From Chitinophaga varians (GTDB lineage: Bacteria > Bacteroidota > Bacteroidia > Chitinophagales > Chitinophagaceae), in the NCBI RefSeq assembly GCF_014529945.1, contig NZ_JACVFB010000001.1:310001-374000 (forward strand): a DNA stretch of 64,000 nucleotides, written 5' to 3'. A program made the translations under genes and the position numbers. Shown piece by piece: positions 8,704 through 17,471 of the stretch. How positions within the stretch are numbered: position 1 is the first letter of the stretch; each line of letters begins with the position of its first letter. The notes beneath the pieces were generated by a model that was not told the origin of the DNA, ran no database searches, and was given only the letters and a program-made list of their open reading frames with translations.

Positions 8704-9121
8704 CATATGCCCTTACTCGCACTAGCTAAAAGGCTGTTCGCTATATATAGCATCTCTGGTTAAAGAAATTGAACAACATCATAGCCCAGGGCTTTAGCCC
8801 TGTGAAAAGCGCATCGTTAGGCATAGCGTGCATTCAAAAAATCAAACATCGTCAATACCGGCATATGTCCTTACCCGCACTAGTTAAAAGGCTATCCGCT
8901 ATATATAGCATCTCTGGTTAAAGAAATTGAACAACATCGTAGCCCAGGGCTTTAGCCCTGTGAAAAGCGCATCGTTAGGCATAGCGTGCACTCAAAAAAT
9001 CAAACATCGTCAATACCGGCACATGCCCTTACCCGCACTAGCTAAAAGGCTGTCCGCTATATATAGCATCTCTGGTTAAAGAAATTGAACAACATCGTAG
9101 CCCAGGGCTTTAGCCCTGGGA
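8704..9121. repeat. 158-bp tandem repeat, two full copies and one partial
   Basis: Copies begin at 8704, 8862 and 9020 and keep an exact 158-bp period with only a few substitutions. Each has a palindromic TATATATA stretch, the block CTCTGGTTAAAGAAATTG, and the palindrome AGCCCAGGGCTTTAGCCCTG (8782, 8940 and 9098). The third copy stops after the palindrome, 27 bp before the acyltransferase stop codon. No open frame crosses the unit. The same palindrome type occurs alone near 44375 and 56785. Confidence 0.9.
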
Positions 9122-9147
9122 ACGGAACGCGCGCCGGACCGGAATAA

Positions 9148-10248
9148 TTATTTTTTCCAAATCCGGCTCAGGTAATTTCTAAGGGGCTGGTCATATCCAA
9201 CCATCGCTATCCAGCCTAACATCATCAGCGCTATTACGCCAGCGGGTATTACGATCGCCAGCGTCGACATTGCCGGTTTGTATACTTCCAGGTAGTGGGC
9301 GAAGATCCACATAAACCCGTAGTGGGTCATATATAGGGGATAGGAGATTTTTCCGGAAAACGTGCAGGGCTTTTCCAGCCAGGGTGCCAGCCGTGCGCCG
9401 GCGCCGAGGGCTACGAGTGCAGGAAAATAAAACAGTACGATGACCAGCTCCACCAGCCAGTTATGCGGGAAATACGGCATGAATAAGCCCAGCAACAACA
9501 ATAGTGTAACGCCGGGGAAACCGAGGCGGTTGGGGATGATCAACCGGAAGCGGTAGACCAGCATGCCTGCGGTAAAGGAATATAGCAGTCGCGCGCCGCC
9601 TTGCCAGAAGGTGTCTTTGCTCCAGCCGCCCATCAGGTTGCCTGCTTTGTAAGCGACCACAGTTAATATCACGGCGGCGATGAAGCCCAGTACGAGCAGC
9701 AGGTGACGGCGTAGTCGCCATAACACCAGCGCGTAGAAGATATTGGCGATGTATTCCCACCATAGCGACCAGGCGGGGGCGTTCATACAGAAGAGATTAA
9801 AAAATCGTTCCGGCATCACCGGGTAGGGGACCAGCAGCAGGGTGGTGATAAACAACATCGTTATTTTACCGAAGCCGTAGCCGGCGGGTGGTCCCATCAG
9901 CGGGTCAAACAGGAAGGTGAGCAGGCCCAGCACGGCGCCCAGTGCCACCAGCGGATGAAGGCGTATCAACCGTGACCGGAAAAAGTCCCGGAGTCGCAGT
10001 TGTGGCATACGGTCATCGTAGGCATAGGCGATGACGAAGCCGGAGAGGCAAAAGAAAAAATCTACCGCCAGGAAACCGTGCCCTGCAAAATTTTTACTGT
10101 AATCGGAATAAACAATTTCCATGAAATGGAAAATCACCACCACAATGGCGGCTATGCCCCGCAGCCCGTCGAGTATCGCGAAATGTTGTTTGCCGGCCGG
10201 TGTCTGTATCTGTGGCGCGGCCCCTGTTGTCATTGTCCCTGTTTCCAT
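9148..10248 (-). CDS. Acyltransferase family 3 membrane protein
   Basis: The 366-residue protein has about ten hydrophobic helices and the family opening LDGLRGIAAIVVVIFHF. An FFCLSGFVIAY segment, with the R/H-rich DFFRSRLIRLHPL, follows. Members of this family (OatA/NolL-like) move acetyl or other acyl groups onto cell-surface or exported sugars from the inner membrane. No glycan genes are nearby, so the acceptor is unknown. The ATG at 10248 is preferred over a TTG at 10263. The gene is divergent from the DinB gene. Confidence 0.85.
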   Translation of the reverse strand: METGTMTTGAAPQIQTPAGKQHFAILDGLRGIAAIVVVIFHFMEIVYSDYSKNFAGHGFLAVDFFFCLSGFVIAYAYDDRMPQLRLRDFFRSRLIRLHPLVALGAVLGLLTFLFDPLMGPPAGYGFGKITMLFITTLLLVPYPVMPERFFNLFCMNAPAWSLWWEYIANIFYALVLWRLRRHLLLVLGFIAAVILTVVAYKAGNLMGGWSKDTFWQGGARLLYSFTAGMLVYRFRLIIPNRLGFPGVTLLLLLGLFMPYFPHNWLVELVIVLFYFPALVALGAGARLAPWLEKPCTFSGKISYPLYMTHYGFMWIFAHYLEVYKPAMSTLAIVIPAGVIALMMLGWIAMVGYDQPLRNYLSRIWKK

Positions 10249-10321
10249 ATCGAATCCGCACAAGATAACACGCCGGCCCCGGAACTACAAATAGGAATTA
10301 TTTGTATCTTTTGGAAAAAAG

Positions 10322-10789
10322 ATGACCACCCCGCAGCAAATGGCCAAACACTTCCGCGACGTGCATTTCGGAGGTAACTGGACCTCCGTTAATCTGAAAG
10401 ATGTACTCACCGATGTCGACTGGCAGATGGCCACCACTCCCATAAATGGCCTGAATACTATTGCCGTGCTGGTGTTCCATGTTAACTATTATGTAGATGC
10501 GGTGTTGAAGGTACTACAGGGAGGACCTTTACAGGCCAGTGATAAATTTAGTTTCGATTTACCACCCATCACTTCGGAAGAGGATTGGCAGCGGTTGGTG
10601 AACAAAGCACTCGTGCAGGCTGAAAGCTTTGCCGGTCTGGTAGAAAGACTGGATGAAAAGCTGCTGTCTGAAGATTTCACCGATGGGAAATATGGTACCT
10701 GGTACCGCAATTTGACGGGCATCGTTGAGCATACCCATTATCATCTCGGACAAATCGTTATCATCAAAAAAATGATTAAAGACGCATGA
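10322..10789 (+). CDS. DinB-family protein (DUF1572-like)
   Basis: The 155-residue protein is predicted to be a four-helix bundle of the DinB/YfiT superfamily. The family's three metal-binding histidines appear as H in VLVFHVNYY and the two in VEHTHYHLGQ. Such proteins are often metal-dependent thiol-linked transferases or have no known activity. It overlaps the following VOC gene by 4 nt (ATGA), so the two are probably translated together. TATCTTTTG upstream (about 10305) resembles a -7 box. Confidence 0.82.
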   Translation: MTTPQQMAKHFRDVHFGGNWTSVNLKDVLTDVDWQMATTPINGLNTIAVLVFHVNYYVDAVLKVLQGGPLQASDKFSFDLPPITSEEDWQRLVNKALVQAESFAGLVERLDEKLLSEDFTDGKYGTWYRNLTGIVEHTHYHLGQIVIIKKMIKDA

Positions 10790-11301
10790 TCCGCGGTGTC
10801 TTTTTTTTATGCCTGGCCATTGGCTCCGTATTACAGGTATCGGCCCAAACCTCCGGTCAGCCGGTGATTGCCGGTGTTGATCATATACCCGTTGCCGTGA
10901 GAGACCTGGACAGTGCGGCTGCCCGGTTCAAGGCATTAGGATTTGCGCTGAAGCCCGGACGGTCACATACTAATGGTATCCGCAATATGCATGTGAAGTT
11001 CACAGACGGTACCGAACTGGAGCTGATCACCGCCACGGATGCCCGCGACGAACTCACCACAGCCTATCGCCAACATCTGGCGAAAGGGGAAGGCCCTGCC
11101 TTTCTCGCTTTATATACACCGGACAAGGCAGCATTAATCAGGTTACTGAAACGGAGCGGACTGGCGTTCGATACGGCAGACGGTTTCCCTACGATGGCCG
11201 CTCATGGGCCATTGCCTTATTTGTTCTTTGGCAGCGGTAATCAATCCCATTGCATGGATATTGTGAAAGATACCACGTACAGTCATGTACATGGTATCTA
11301 A
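10786..11301 (+). CDS. Exported VOC/glyoxalase-like domain protein
   Basis: The 171-residue protein begins with a signal peptide ending near VSA-QT (residue 21). One glyoxalase-like domain follows, opening with IAGVDHIPVAVRDLDSA and carrying an ELELIT strand. Its shape fits the glyoxalase-like family (PF13468 type), but only one clear metal ligand (His in GVDHIPV) is obvious, so I would not assign a reaction. Translation is coupled to the DinB gene by a 4-nt overlap. The signal peptide on a VOC protein suggests a periplasmic role. Confidence 0.75.
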   Translation: MIRGVFFLCLAIGSVLQVSAQTSGQPVIAGVDHIPVAVRDLDSAAARFKALGFALKPGRSHTNGIRNMHVKFTDGTELELITATDARDELTTAYRQHLAKGEGPAFLALYTPDKAALIRLLKRSGLAFDTADGFPTMAAHGPLPYLFFGSGNQSHCMDIVKDTTYSHVHGI

Positions 11302-11310
11302 CGGTATCGA

Positions 11311-11757
11311 CTACTGGTTTTTGCTGACCATGACGTGAACTTTTTGTGTCATGGGAATCAGCGTCAGAACTACTTTTAATCCCTTCGCAGTATTCACAAA
11401 GATATTCCCGACAGGACCTCCGTTGTCTATGACCTTGGTCAGCACGTAGTCGGATGCTTTTAGCTCTGCAATGATCTTTGGTCGCACCGTTGCGCTTTCA
11501 CTCCAGCTGACTATTTTTATCTTGTTTTCAGGAGTAAACATGTAGCTGGCATTGACGCCACCTTTCTTAAAGGACTCAATGACTTCGTCGGTTTCCTGAA
11601 AAACAAACTGTTTGCTTTTGAAAGCAGCAGCTACCTGTGATCTGGATTGTTGCAGGTAACCTTCCAGTTCCCTGATTTTAAATTCCTGTGCAGAACAGTG
11701 GTGGCTCAACAGTGACAGCGAAAGGCCGGTCGCGGCCAGAAAAAAGATTTTTTTCAT
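11311..11757 (-). CDS. Small exported protein of unknown function
   Basis: I do not recognise a family. The 148-residue protein has a clear signal peptide (MKKIFFLAATGLSLSLLSHH, cleavage near CSA-QE). The mature part is about 125 residues of mixed alpha/beta sequence without cysteines or repeats. It is convergent with the VOC gene (9 nt between the stops) and follows the unknown gene at 11780 by 22 nt on the same strand. Confidence 0.7.
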   Translation of the reverse strand: MKKIFFLAATGLSLSLLSHHCSAQEFKIRELEGYLQQSRSQVAAAFKSKQFVFQETDEVIESFKKGGVNASYMFTPENKIKIVSWSESATVRPKIIAELKASDYVLTKVIDNGGPVGNIFVNTAKGLKVVLTLIPMTQKVHVMVSKNQ

Positions 11758-11779
11758 AGGTGGTTTATATAATGGATTT

Positions 11780-12172
11780 TTATCTGAGTGTTTTTGAAAT
11801 AGTCAGTGTTTCCCGGCTGAGCATCAGGTTTAACTTATCTTCCAACCATTCCCGCGTCTTTCTCCTCAGTTCTCTGATCAGCATGGTATGCTGCATTGTT
11901 TCACCGGCTACCGCTATCGTTTCAATGTCGGCAATGCGTACACCATGCACCAGTATGTCCGGCAGGAAGAGGAACCAGCCCGGCTCCATGCAGCCGCTAC
12001 GCAGGTCTCCAACGATGCATCGTTCGCCTCGCTCGTAATTGATAAAGCAGTTGACAGGGTCGAATACGTCTTCAGCACAAGGGACATAGGTGTTTGCTTT
12101 TAGGTAACGGGATTTGTAGCAAGCCTCACTGGTTAGGGTCAGTGAGGCTTGTATGGTAAATATATTATTCAT
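11780..12172 (-). CDS. Unknown 130-residue protein
   Basis: No family is recognised. The frame is open and not antisense to any better candidate. The product has four cysteines spread over the first 65 residues, a hydrophobic FLFLPDILV stretch and a charged C-terminal helix rich in Arg and Leu. A perfect 12-bp inverted repeat lies over codons 8-18, so either the mRNA 5' end is strongly folded or the true start is further downstream. There is no signal peptide. Confidence 0.5.
   Translation of the reverse strand: MNNIFTIQASLTLTSEACYKSRYLKANTYVPCAEDVFDPVNCFINYERGERCIVGDLRSGCMEPGWFLFLPDILVHGVRIADIETIAVAGETMQHTMLIRELRRKTREWLEDKLNLMLSRETLTISKTLR
12120..12151. repeat. Perfect 12-bp inverted repeat, 8-nt loop
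   Basis: CAAGCCTCACTG (12120-12131) and CAGTGAGGCTTG (12140-12151) flank GTTAGGGT. The hairpin would be very stable and lies inside the first codons of the unknown gene at 11780-12172, close to its start. No T-run follows it on either strand, which argues against a simple terminator. Confidence 0.8.
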
Positions 12173-12203
12173 TTTTAATATTGATAAAAAAATTTCCTGC
12201 TTG

Positions 12204-13655
12204 TCATGACTGGTTCATAACGGGGCGTGCTTTTTTCCCGGGAGCGGGTTTTGGCGTTGATGTCTGATGATCGGGCATTTTATACAAACAAATCAGCACG
12301 ATAACGAGCATGGCTATACTAAAAATAGCGGCGGCACGGTAAGCAGTGACATATTCCGGGAGTCCGGGCGTGGCGCCTGCGTAGTAAAAGAACACGCCGC
12401 CCACCACGGCAGCACCCATGGCAATGGCTGATTGTTGTGCGGTGTAATAGGTGCCGGAGGCCGCGCCGGCAAATTCATGCGGAATACCTTTGAGGGAAAA
12501 TGCGAGCAGCGATGGCAATACCGCGCCGCATCCTACGCCGTAGGTAAACAGGATGGCGGAGAACACATAAGGCGGCACGCTGCGGGTGACCAGGAAAAGG
12601 CAATGCAGCACAAACGAAATAATCATGATCGTCACGCCGGCCATCAACACTTTCTTGCCGAGAGCAGGGATCAGTTTAACGGAGAGGATGGAGGCTATCA
12701 CGTAACCGATGCCCTGAAATACAAAGTACGCGCCGGTTGTATGCGATGCGAGGCCCAGTCCGTCCTGGAAAAACACGCCGGTGATCAGAAAGTAGGATTC
12801 CTGTACCAGGAAATAAAAGATGGAAGCATACAGCCCGGTGCGAAAGTCTTTGTTGCGGAACAGGCGTGCATCGATGAGCGGCGCTTTCCCTGCCGCGAGT
12901 TTCCGTTGCTGGTCGCGGCTGAAGAAGAATAGCAGCGCTATCGCTGCCAGGAAAAGGATAATGCTCCATGCAGGCCAGCCCAGTTCGCGGCCTTGTATCA
13001 CGGGAAATACCAGGCAGAAAAGCGCTGGTGTCAGCAGCGCCACGCCGCCATAGTCGAACCGCTGCGAGGTGTTCCTGGGTGTTTCATGCAGGAAAATAGC
13101 GGCACAGGCCAGTGAGAGAAGGCCCAGCGGGAGGTTGATAAAAAATATCAGCCGCCAGCCGTCGATGGCGAAGTGGGTGTCTGGCAACACACCGCCGAGA
13201 AACTGCCCTATCACGGAAGCAGATCCGGCGATGATGCCGTAGATGCCGATGGCTTTCATCCTTTCTTTTGGTTCGGGGAAAAGCACCTGTATGTAAGACA
13301 CGCCTTGTGGCGTCATCAGCGCTGCTGCCAGTCCCTGTACGAACCGGGCAATGTTGAGCTGAAGGCCTGACTGCGCGAGACCACAAAACCCGGAAGCCAC
13401 CGTAAACAGAAACATGCCGGTGAGGAAGATTTTTTTACGGCCGTAATAGTCGCCCAGTCGCCCGCCGGTGATCAGCAGGCAGGAATAACCCAGCAGATAG
13501 ATGGCCACCACCAGCTGCAGTTCGCTGTTGGTGCCGTTTAATCCTCTTTTGATGGCCGGCAGCGCTACGTTGACGATAAAGATGTCAATCACCGCCAGGA
13601 AGATGCCCGCAGATACAATGGCCATCGATAACCATCTTGATGTATTGTTTTGCAT
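12204..13655 (-). CDS. DHA2-family MFS multidrug efflux transporter
   Basis: The 483-residue protein has about 14 membrane helices, as in the EmrB/QacA (DHA2) group. It has the N-terminal DxxxVNVALP segment (DIFIVNVALPAI) and the TM2-3 loop motif GGRLGDYYGRKK. It should export drugs or toxic organics using the proton gradient. It is the last gene of the TetR cluster and has its own copy of the TAGATAGA palindrome at 13668-13685, 12 nt upstream of the ATG. A second, similar transporter lies at 59187. Confidence 0.9.
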   Translation of the reverse strand: MQNNTSRWLSMAIVSAGIFLAVIDIFIVNVALPAIKRGLNGTNSELQLVVAIYLLGYSCLLITGGRLGDYYGRKKIFLTGMFLFTVASGFCGLAQSGLQLNIARFVQGLAAALMTPQGVSYIQVLFPEPKERMKAIGIYGIIAGSASVIGQFLGGVLPDTHFAIDGWRLIFFINLPLGLLSLACAAIFLHETPRNTSQRFDYGGVALLTPALFCLVFPVIQGRELGWPAWSIILFLAAIALLFFFSRDQQRKLAAGKAPLIDARLFRNKDFRTGLYASIFYFLVQESYFLITGVFFQDGLGLASHTTGAYFVFQGIGYVIASILSVKLIPALGKKVLMAGVTIMIISFVLHCLFLVTRSVPPYVFSAILFTYGVGCGAVLPSLLAFSLKGIPHEFAGAASGTYYTAQQSAIAMGAAVVGGVFFYYAGATPGLPEYVTAYRAAAIFSIAMLVIVLICLYKMPDHQTSTPKPAPGKKARPVMNQS

Positions 13656-13667
13656 ACAATAAATTAT

Positions 13668-13685
13668 ATAGATAGATCTATCTAT
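13668..13685. promoter_or_regulatory. TetR operator in front of the DHA2 gene
   Basis: This is a perfect 18-bp palindrome, ATAGATAGATCTATCTAT. Close relatives lie at 14681-14696 (one mismatch in 16) and 15324-15339 (two mismatches), one ahead of each gene of the TetR cluster. Confidence 0.7.
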
Positions 13686-13700
13686 TTTTAAACAAAAAAA

Positions 13701-14660
13701 TTAATACGATTCATACATATCGTGTGTGGCGGATATTCTGTCGCCGGAGGGTATACCGAGAAAGCGGGACACCAGGCTGCCAACGGCATCAGGCGCATCT
13801 TCCGGGCTGTAGTGCCCTGTTTGCGGCAGCTCATACACTTTCCCGTGGGGGAACAGCGACCGGAAAAGTGGCAGGAAATATTTTCCGTGAAGGGTGCGGT
13901 CTTCCATGCCCCAGATGGCCATAGCAGGCAGGCGGCTGATGATTTCTCTGGCTTCGGCGGTAGGTACCGCAAACTGATGCATCCCTGTGGCGAAACCGGC
14001 CGCCCAGCCTGTTACACCGCGACAGTCGGCTGCAGTGGGGAAGGGGCTGCCATAGGCTTCCAGCCAGGTAGGCGTAATCAGCGCATTATTTTCAAATCCG
14101 TTCAGCTTCAGCGTGCTCAGGATATGGTAGCCGGTTTCATTCAGCACGGTTTCTAACCGGCCTTCCTGCGCAGCGCGTACAATCCAGCTGAACCAGGGAG
14201 ACTCCTGCGTATTGGCGGTGAGCGCGTCGCCCAGCTCCGGCTGACCGAAAGGTACCGGTCCATTGATACTGACAACAGCACTGATCCGCTCCGGCTGTCT
14301 CGCGGCGAGTCCCATGCCTACCGGTCCGCCAAAGTCATGCATCACCAGTACAATTTCCCGGAGGTCCAGTGCCAGTACCAGTCGCTCGATATTGTCAACA
14401 TGGTCCTGCAGCCAGTAAGTACGGTCTGCCGGCGTTTCACTTTTTCCGAATCCCATATGGTCGGGAACAATGACCCGGTGGGTGCGGGAAAGCTCCGCAA
14501 TCAGATGCCTGAATAAATAACCCCACGTAGGTTCGCCATGCAGACAAAGCACTACGGGTCCGCTGCCTTCGTCTACATAATGCATCCTGAACCCCGGCGC
14601 GTCGGAAAACTTAGGCGCATAGGGGTACGTTCCATTGAATGTTGATTCACTGGGTATCAT
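13701..14660 (-). CDS. Haloalkane-dehalogenase-like alpha/beta hydrolase
   Basis: The 319-residue protein carries the haloalkane dehalogenase marks: HGEPTW (41-46) forming the oxyanion region, and a nucleophile elbow HDFGG with Asp109 in place of the usual serine. A C-terminal catalytic His lies in LPQTGHYSP. Asp as nucleophile separates it from esterases and fits hydrolytic dehalogenation, although the halide-stabilising second residue cannot be assigned safely. It sits between the TetR and efflux genes and shares their operator, suggesting a detoxification unit. Confidence 0.82.
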   Translation of the reverse strand: MIPSESTFNGTYPYAPKFSDAPGFRMHYVDEGSGPVVLCLHGEPTWGYLFRHLIAELSRTHRVIVPDHMGFGKSETPADRTYWLQDHVDNIERLVLALDLREIVLVMHDFGGPVGMGLAARQPERISAVVSINGPVPFGQPELGDALTANTQESPWFSWIVRAAQEGRLETVLNETGYHILSTLKLNGFENNALITPTWLEAYGSPFPTAADCRGVTGWAAGFATGMHQFAVPTAEAREIISRLPAMAIWGMEDRTLHGKYFLPLFRSLFPHGKVYELPQTGHYSPEDAPDAVGSLVSRFLGIPSGDRISATHDMYESY

Positions 14661-14680
14661 ATTATATCGTTTTTTTTAAA

Positions 14681-14696
14681 TAGATAGATATATCTA
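14681..14696. promoter_or_regulatory. TetR operator in front of the hydrolase gene
   Basis: TAGATAGATATATCTA differs at one position from the perfect site at 13669-13684 and starts 20 nt upstream of the hydrolase ATG. Confidence 0.65.
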
Positions 14697-14716
14697 TTTA
14701 TGTGAGAAGAAAAAAA

Positions 14717-15280
14717 TTAATCGATTAATTTTTTAATGAATTTGCGGACTTGTTCCAGCGCCTGCATATTCCTGGAAATGGTGGTATTGACAGTAGCGCC
14801 TTCCACCATCAGAAAGAAATTTTCCGCGAGCAGCTTCCTGTCCAGCTCACCGGTGTCTTTCAGCTCCCGGAACAGCCCTTGCAGCAATACACGTTGTTTA
14901 TTTTTATGGGAAGCTACCATCTCCTGTATCTGCGCCTCCCCGGACCCCATCTCTGAAATAATTTTGGTAAAAGGACAACCACAGAAATCGGATTGTTTTT
15001 GTTGCTCTATCCGGAAGTCCACAAACTTCAGGATCTTGTCTTTGGCACTGCCGGCGCCCTTACAGCAACGCTCATAGCCTTCAAACCATTCGTCTTCCTT
15101 CCGCTGCAGATAGGCCAGTAACAGGTCGTTTTTGGAGGGGAAGTGATTATACAGGGAACCAATGGCAATATCCGCTTCGGCAATGATCTGGTTAATGCCG
15201 GTCTGATTAAAGCCCTGCCGGGAGAATAACTCCGTCGCCACATTCAATATCCGGTCCCGCACTTTTACTTTTTCCTTCAT
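14717..15280 (-). CDS. TetR/AcrR-family repressor
   Basis: The 187-residue protein starts with a typical TetR helix-turn-helix at about 5-52 (TGINQIIAEADIAIGSLYNHF). An all-helical ligand domain follows, with a TetR_C-like stretch and one CGCPF cysteine pair. The ATG at 15280 (MKEKVKVRD) gives the family's normal N-terminus. The longer frame to 15313 adds an unlikely Cys-rich tail. An operator-like palindrome lies 44-59 nt upstream, and equivalent sites precede the hydrolase and the efflux gene, so it probably represses itself and both. Confidence 0.88.
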   Translation of the reverse strand: MKEKVKVRDRILNVATELFSRQGFNQTGINQIIAEADIAIGSLYNHFPSKNDLLLAYLQRKEDEWFEGYERCCKGAGSAKDKILKFVDFRIEQQKQSDFCGCPFTKIISEMGSGEAQIQEMVASHKNKQRVLLQGLFRELKDTGELDRKLLAENFFLMVEGATVNTTISRNMQALEQVRKFIKKLID

Positions 15281-15323
15281 AAAACTGTTTTTACAAAAGC
15301 AAATATAGCTCATTTTTAAAAAA

Positions 15324-15339
15324 TAGAGAGGTCTATCTA
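15324..15339. promoter_or_regulatory. TetR operator in front of the tetR gene
   Basis: TAGAGAGGTCTATCTA matches 14 of 16 positions of the perfect site at 13669-13684 and lies upstream of the repressor gene, as expected for autoregulation. Confidence 0.55.
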
Positions 15340-15434
15340 AAAATGAGGAATCCTGTTTCCGGTTATATTAATCCCTGATCCGGTTACTTCCCCGTTTTAA
15401 GGTTAACGGAATTTTGTTGTCAAAGTAAAAAAAG

Positions 15435-16514
15435 ATGGATGTAACACATTATCGCACCCTGGGCCGGTCGGGCCTGAAAGTGAGCCCGCTGACGCTCGGC
15501 GCCATGACATTCGGAACAGACTGGCACTACGGTGCTTCACCGGAAACCTCCAAAGAGATACTGGCAGCCTACCTGGATCAGGGTGGCAACATGATAGACA
15601 CGGCCAACATTTATACCAGAGGACATTCAGAAAAAATCATCGGAGATTATGTGAAAGAAAGCCACATCAACAGAGACAGGCTGGTGATCGCCACCAAGTT
15701 TTTCGGCAGCATGCGGCCCGGAGACCCTAACAGCGGCGGTACAGGCAGGAAAACAATCATCGCGTCGCTGGAAGCATCGCTGCGGCGGCTGCAAACCGAT
15801 TACATAGACCTCTACTGGATGCACGCCTTCGACCCGCACACGCCCATAGAAGAAACGCTCTATACATTGGAAAAACTGGTGCAGTCAGGGAAAATCAGGT
15901 ATATCGGGGTGTCAGATACGCCGGCTTGGAAAATTGCGGAGGCGCAGACGATAGCACACTTCCGGGGCTGGCCCGCTTTTATCGGCTTACAGATAGAATA
16001 CTCTCTCCTGGAAAGAACAGTGGAAGCGGAACTGGTACCAATGGCCCGCGAGATGCAACTGGGCGTCATGCCCTGGTCGCCCCTGAAACAAGGGCTGCTC
16101 TCCGGAAAATATACACGGGAGAATAAAGACCAAACGCTTAGCAAACGTTCAACGAACGGGCCTGTCAGTGAAAAGGTGTACGACCTGACGGAGGCACTGA
16201 ACAACATCGCTGCCAACTATCGTGTACCCACATCGGCCATCGCACTGGCCTGGGTGATGGCAAGGGAAGGGGTTACTTCCACCATCATCGGCGCCCGTAC
16301 CGCGGAGCAACTGCAACAGAACCTGCAGGCATTGTCAGTAACCCTCTCTCCGCAGGTGATGGCGGAGCTGGACGCCCTGTCGGCGCCGGAACCTGTTTTC
16401 CCGTACACCTTACTGGCCAATGCCCGGCATATTGCGCAGGGAGGCGCTACCATCAACGGACAGGCTTCCGTGTTGCCGGCCATCCTTCCCAGGAAGGAGA
16501 ACGATCATTATTGA
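15435..16514 (+). CDS. Aldo/keto reductase
   Basis: This 359-residue NADPH-dependent oxidoreductase belongs to the AKR superfamily (YajO/Tas-like group). It has the opening RTLGRSGLKVSPLTLG, the catalytic Asp and Tyr in GNMIDTANIYTRG, a Lys in LVIATKFFG, and the catalytic His in YWMHAFDP. NADPH contacts are expected in the segment IIGARTAEQLQQNL. It probably reduces an aldehyde or ketone in the cytoplasm; the substrate is unknown. An AraC regulator starts 6 nt after its stop codon, so the pair is likely one transcript. Confidence 0.92.
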   Translation: MDVTHYRTLGRSGLKVSPLTLGAMTFGTDWHYGASPETSKEILAAYLDQGGNMIDTANIYTRGHSEKIIGDYVKESHINRDRLVIATKFFGSMRPGDPNSGGTGRKTIIASLEASLRRLQTDYIDLYWMHAFDPHTPIEETLYTLEKLVQSGKIRYIGVSDTPAWKIAEAQTIAHFRGWPAFIGLQIEYSLLERTVEAELVPMAREMQLGVMPWSPLKQGLLSGKYTRENKDQTLSKRSTNGPVSEKVYDLTEALNNIAANYRVPTSAIALAWVMAREGVTSTIIGARTAEQLQQNLQALSVTLSPQVMAELDALSAPEPVFPYTLLANARHIAQGGATINGQASVLPAILPRKENDHY

Positions 16515-16520
16515 CACGAT

Positions 16521-17471
16521 ATGTCTTATTTTTATGGCATGAAGAAAACAATGCCATCACCGGCGATATATCCGGATATCGCCTCTTTTCACAACGAACT
16601 GGGACTGCCGGCGCCGCAACATCCGTTGATCAGTTATGTCAGCTACGAAGGGATGCAGTTCCAGCGTGAGTTTTCTTCGCGTATCATGCTCAATTTCTAC
16701 AAGGTTTCTTTTATTCATAAGACCAACGGCATGGTCCGTTATGGCCAGCACTATTATGACTTCAAAGAAGGTGGGTTGTGTTTTATGGCGCCGGGACAGC
16801 TGATCTCCGGCGCATCGCCGGAAAAAAGCCTGTCGGGCGTGATCATTTTTTTTCATCCTGATCTTATCCGGTATCACCCGCTGGGAAAGAAAATCCGACA
16901 ATATGGTTTCTTCTCCTATGCCGTATCAGAAGCATTGCATCTGACAGAGAAAGAAAAAGCCGTGATCCTCAGAATATTTGAACAGATAGGCCTGGAGCTG
17001 GACACACCGGCCGACCGCTTCAGTCAGGACCTGCTGGTATCGGGGCTGGAGCTGTTGCTGGACTATAGCAATCGTTTTTATCACCGCCAGTTTGCCGCGC
17101 AACGGGAAGATGACCATGGCCTGCTGAACCGCCTCGACACGGTATTGCTGCAGTATTTCGATAGCGACGCGCCTGCCCGCTCGGGATTGCCCAGCGTGCA
17201 ATATGTTTCTGAGCAATTGCATTTTTCGCCTGATTATCTGAGCGATCTGCTGCGGGCCAATACCGGATTAAATACGCAGCAACATATCCACCGGAAATTG
17301 CTCGAAACAGCAAAAGACCTGTTGGGCGCCGGAGAATGGAGCGTGGCGGATATCGCCTACAGACTGGGCTTTGAGCAACCACAATCTTTTAATCGCCTCT
17401 TTAAAAGTAAGACGGGTTTATCGCCGCTGGCCTATCGTCAATCCCTCAAAGCAGGGACTAACACCTTATAA
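16521..17471 (+). CDS. AraC-family transcriptional regulator
   Basis: The 316-residue protein has an N-terminal cupin-like sensing region (about 30-180) and a C-terminal double helix-turn-helix (about 215-312). The family signature is visible as VADIAYRLGFEQPQSFNRLFKSKTG in overlapping parts. It follows the aldo/keto reductase by 6 nt and probably controls it. The alternative start MKKTMPSP, 18 nt downstream, is equally possible. The last 6 nt overlap the convergent reductase gene. Confidence 0.9.
   Translation: MSYFYGMKKTMPSPAIYPDIASFHNELGLPAPQHPLISYVSYEGMQFQREFSSRIMLNFYKVSFIHKTNGMVRYGQHYYDFKEGGLCFMAPGQLISGASPEKSLSGVIIFFHPDLIRYHPLGKKIRQYGFFSYAVSEALHLTEKEKAVILRIFEQIGLELDTPADRFSQDLLVSGLELLLDYSNRFYHRQFAAQREDDHGLLNRLDTVLLQYFDSDAPARSGLPSVQYVSEQLHFSPDYLSDLLRANTGLNTQQHIHRKLLETAKDLLGAGEWSVADIAYRLGFEQPQSFNRLFKSKTGLSPLAYRQSLKAGTNTL

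Noticed and set aside
8569-9121. CRISPR array
   Set aside because: The units are 14 or 158 bp with no short-repeat/unique-spacer alternation, and there are no cas genes.
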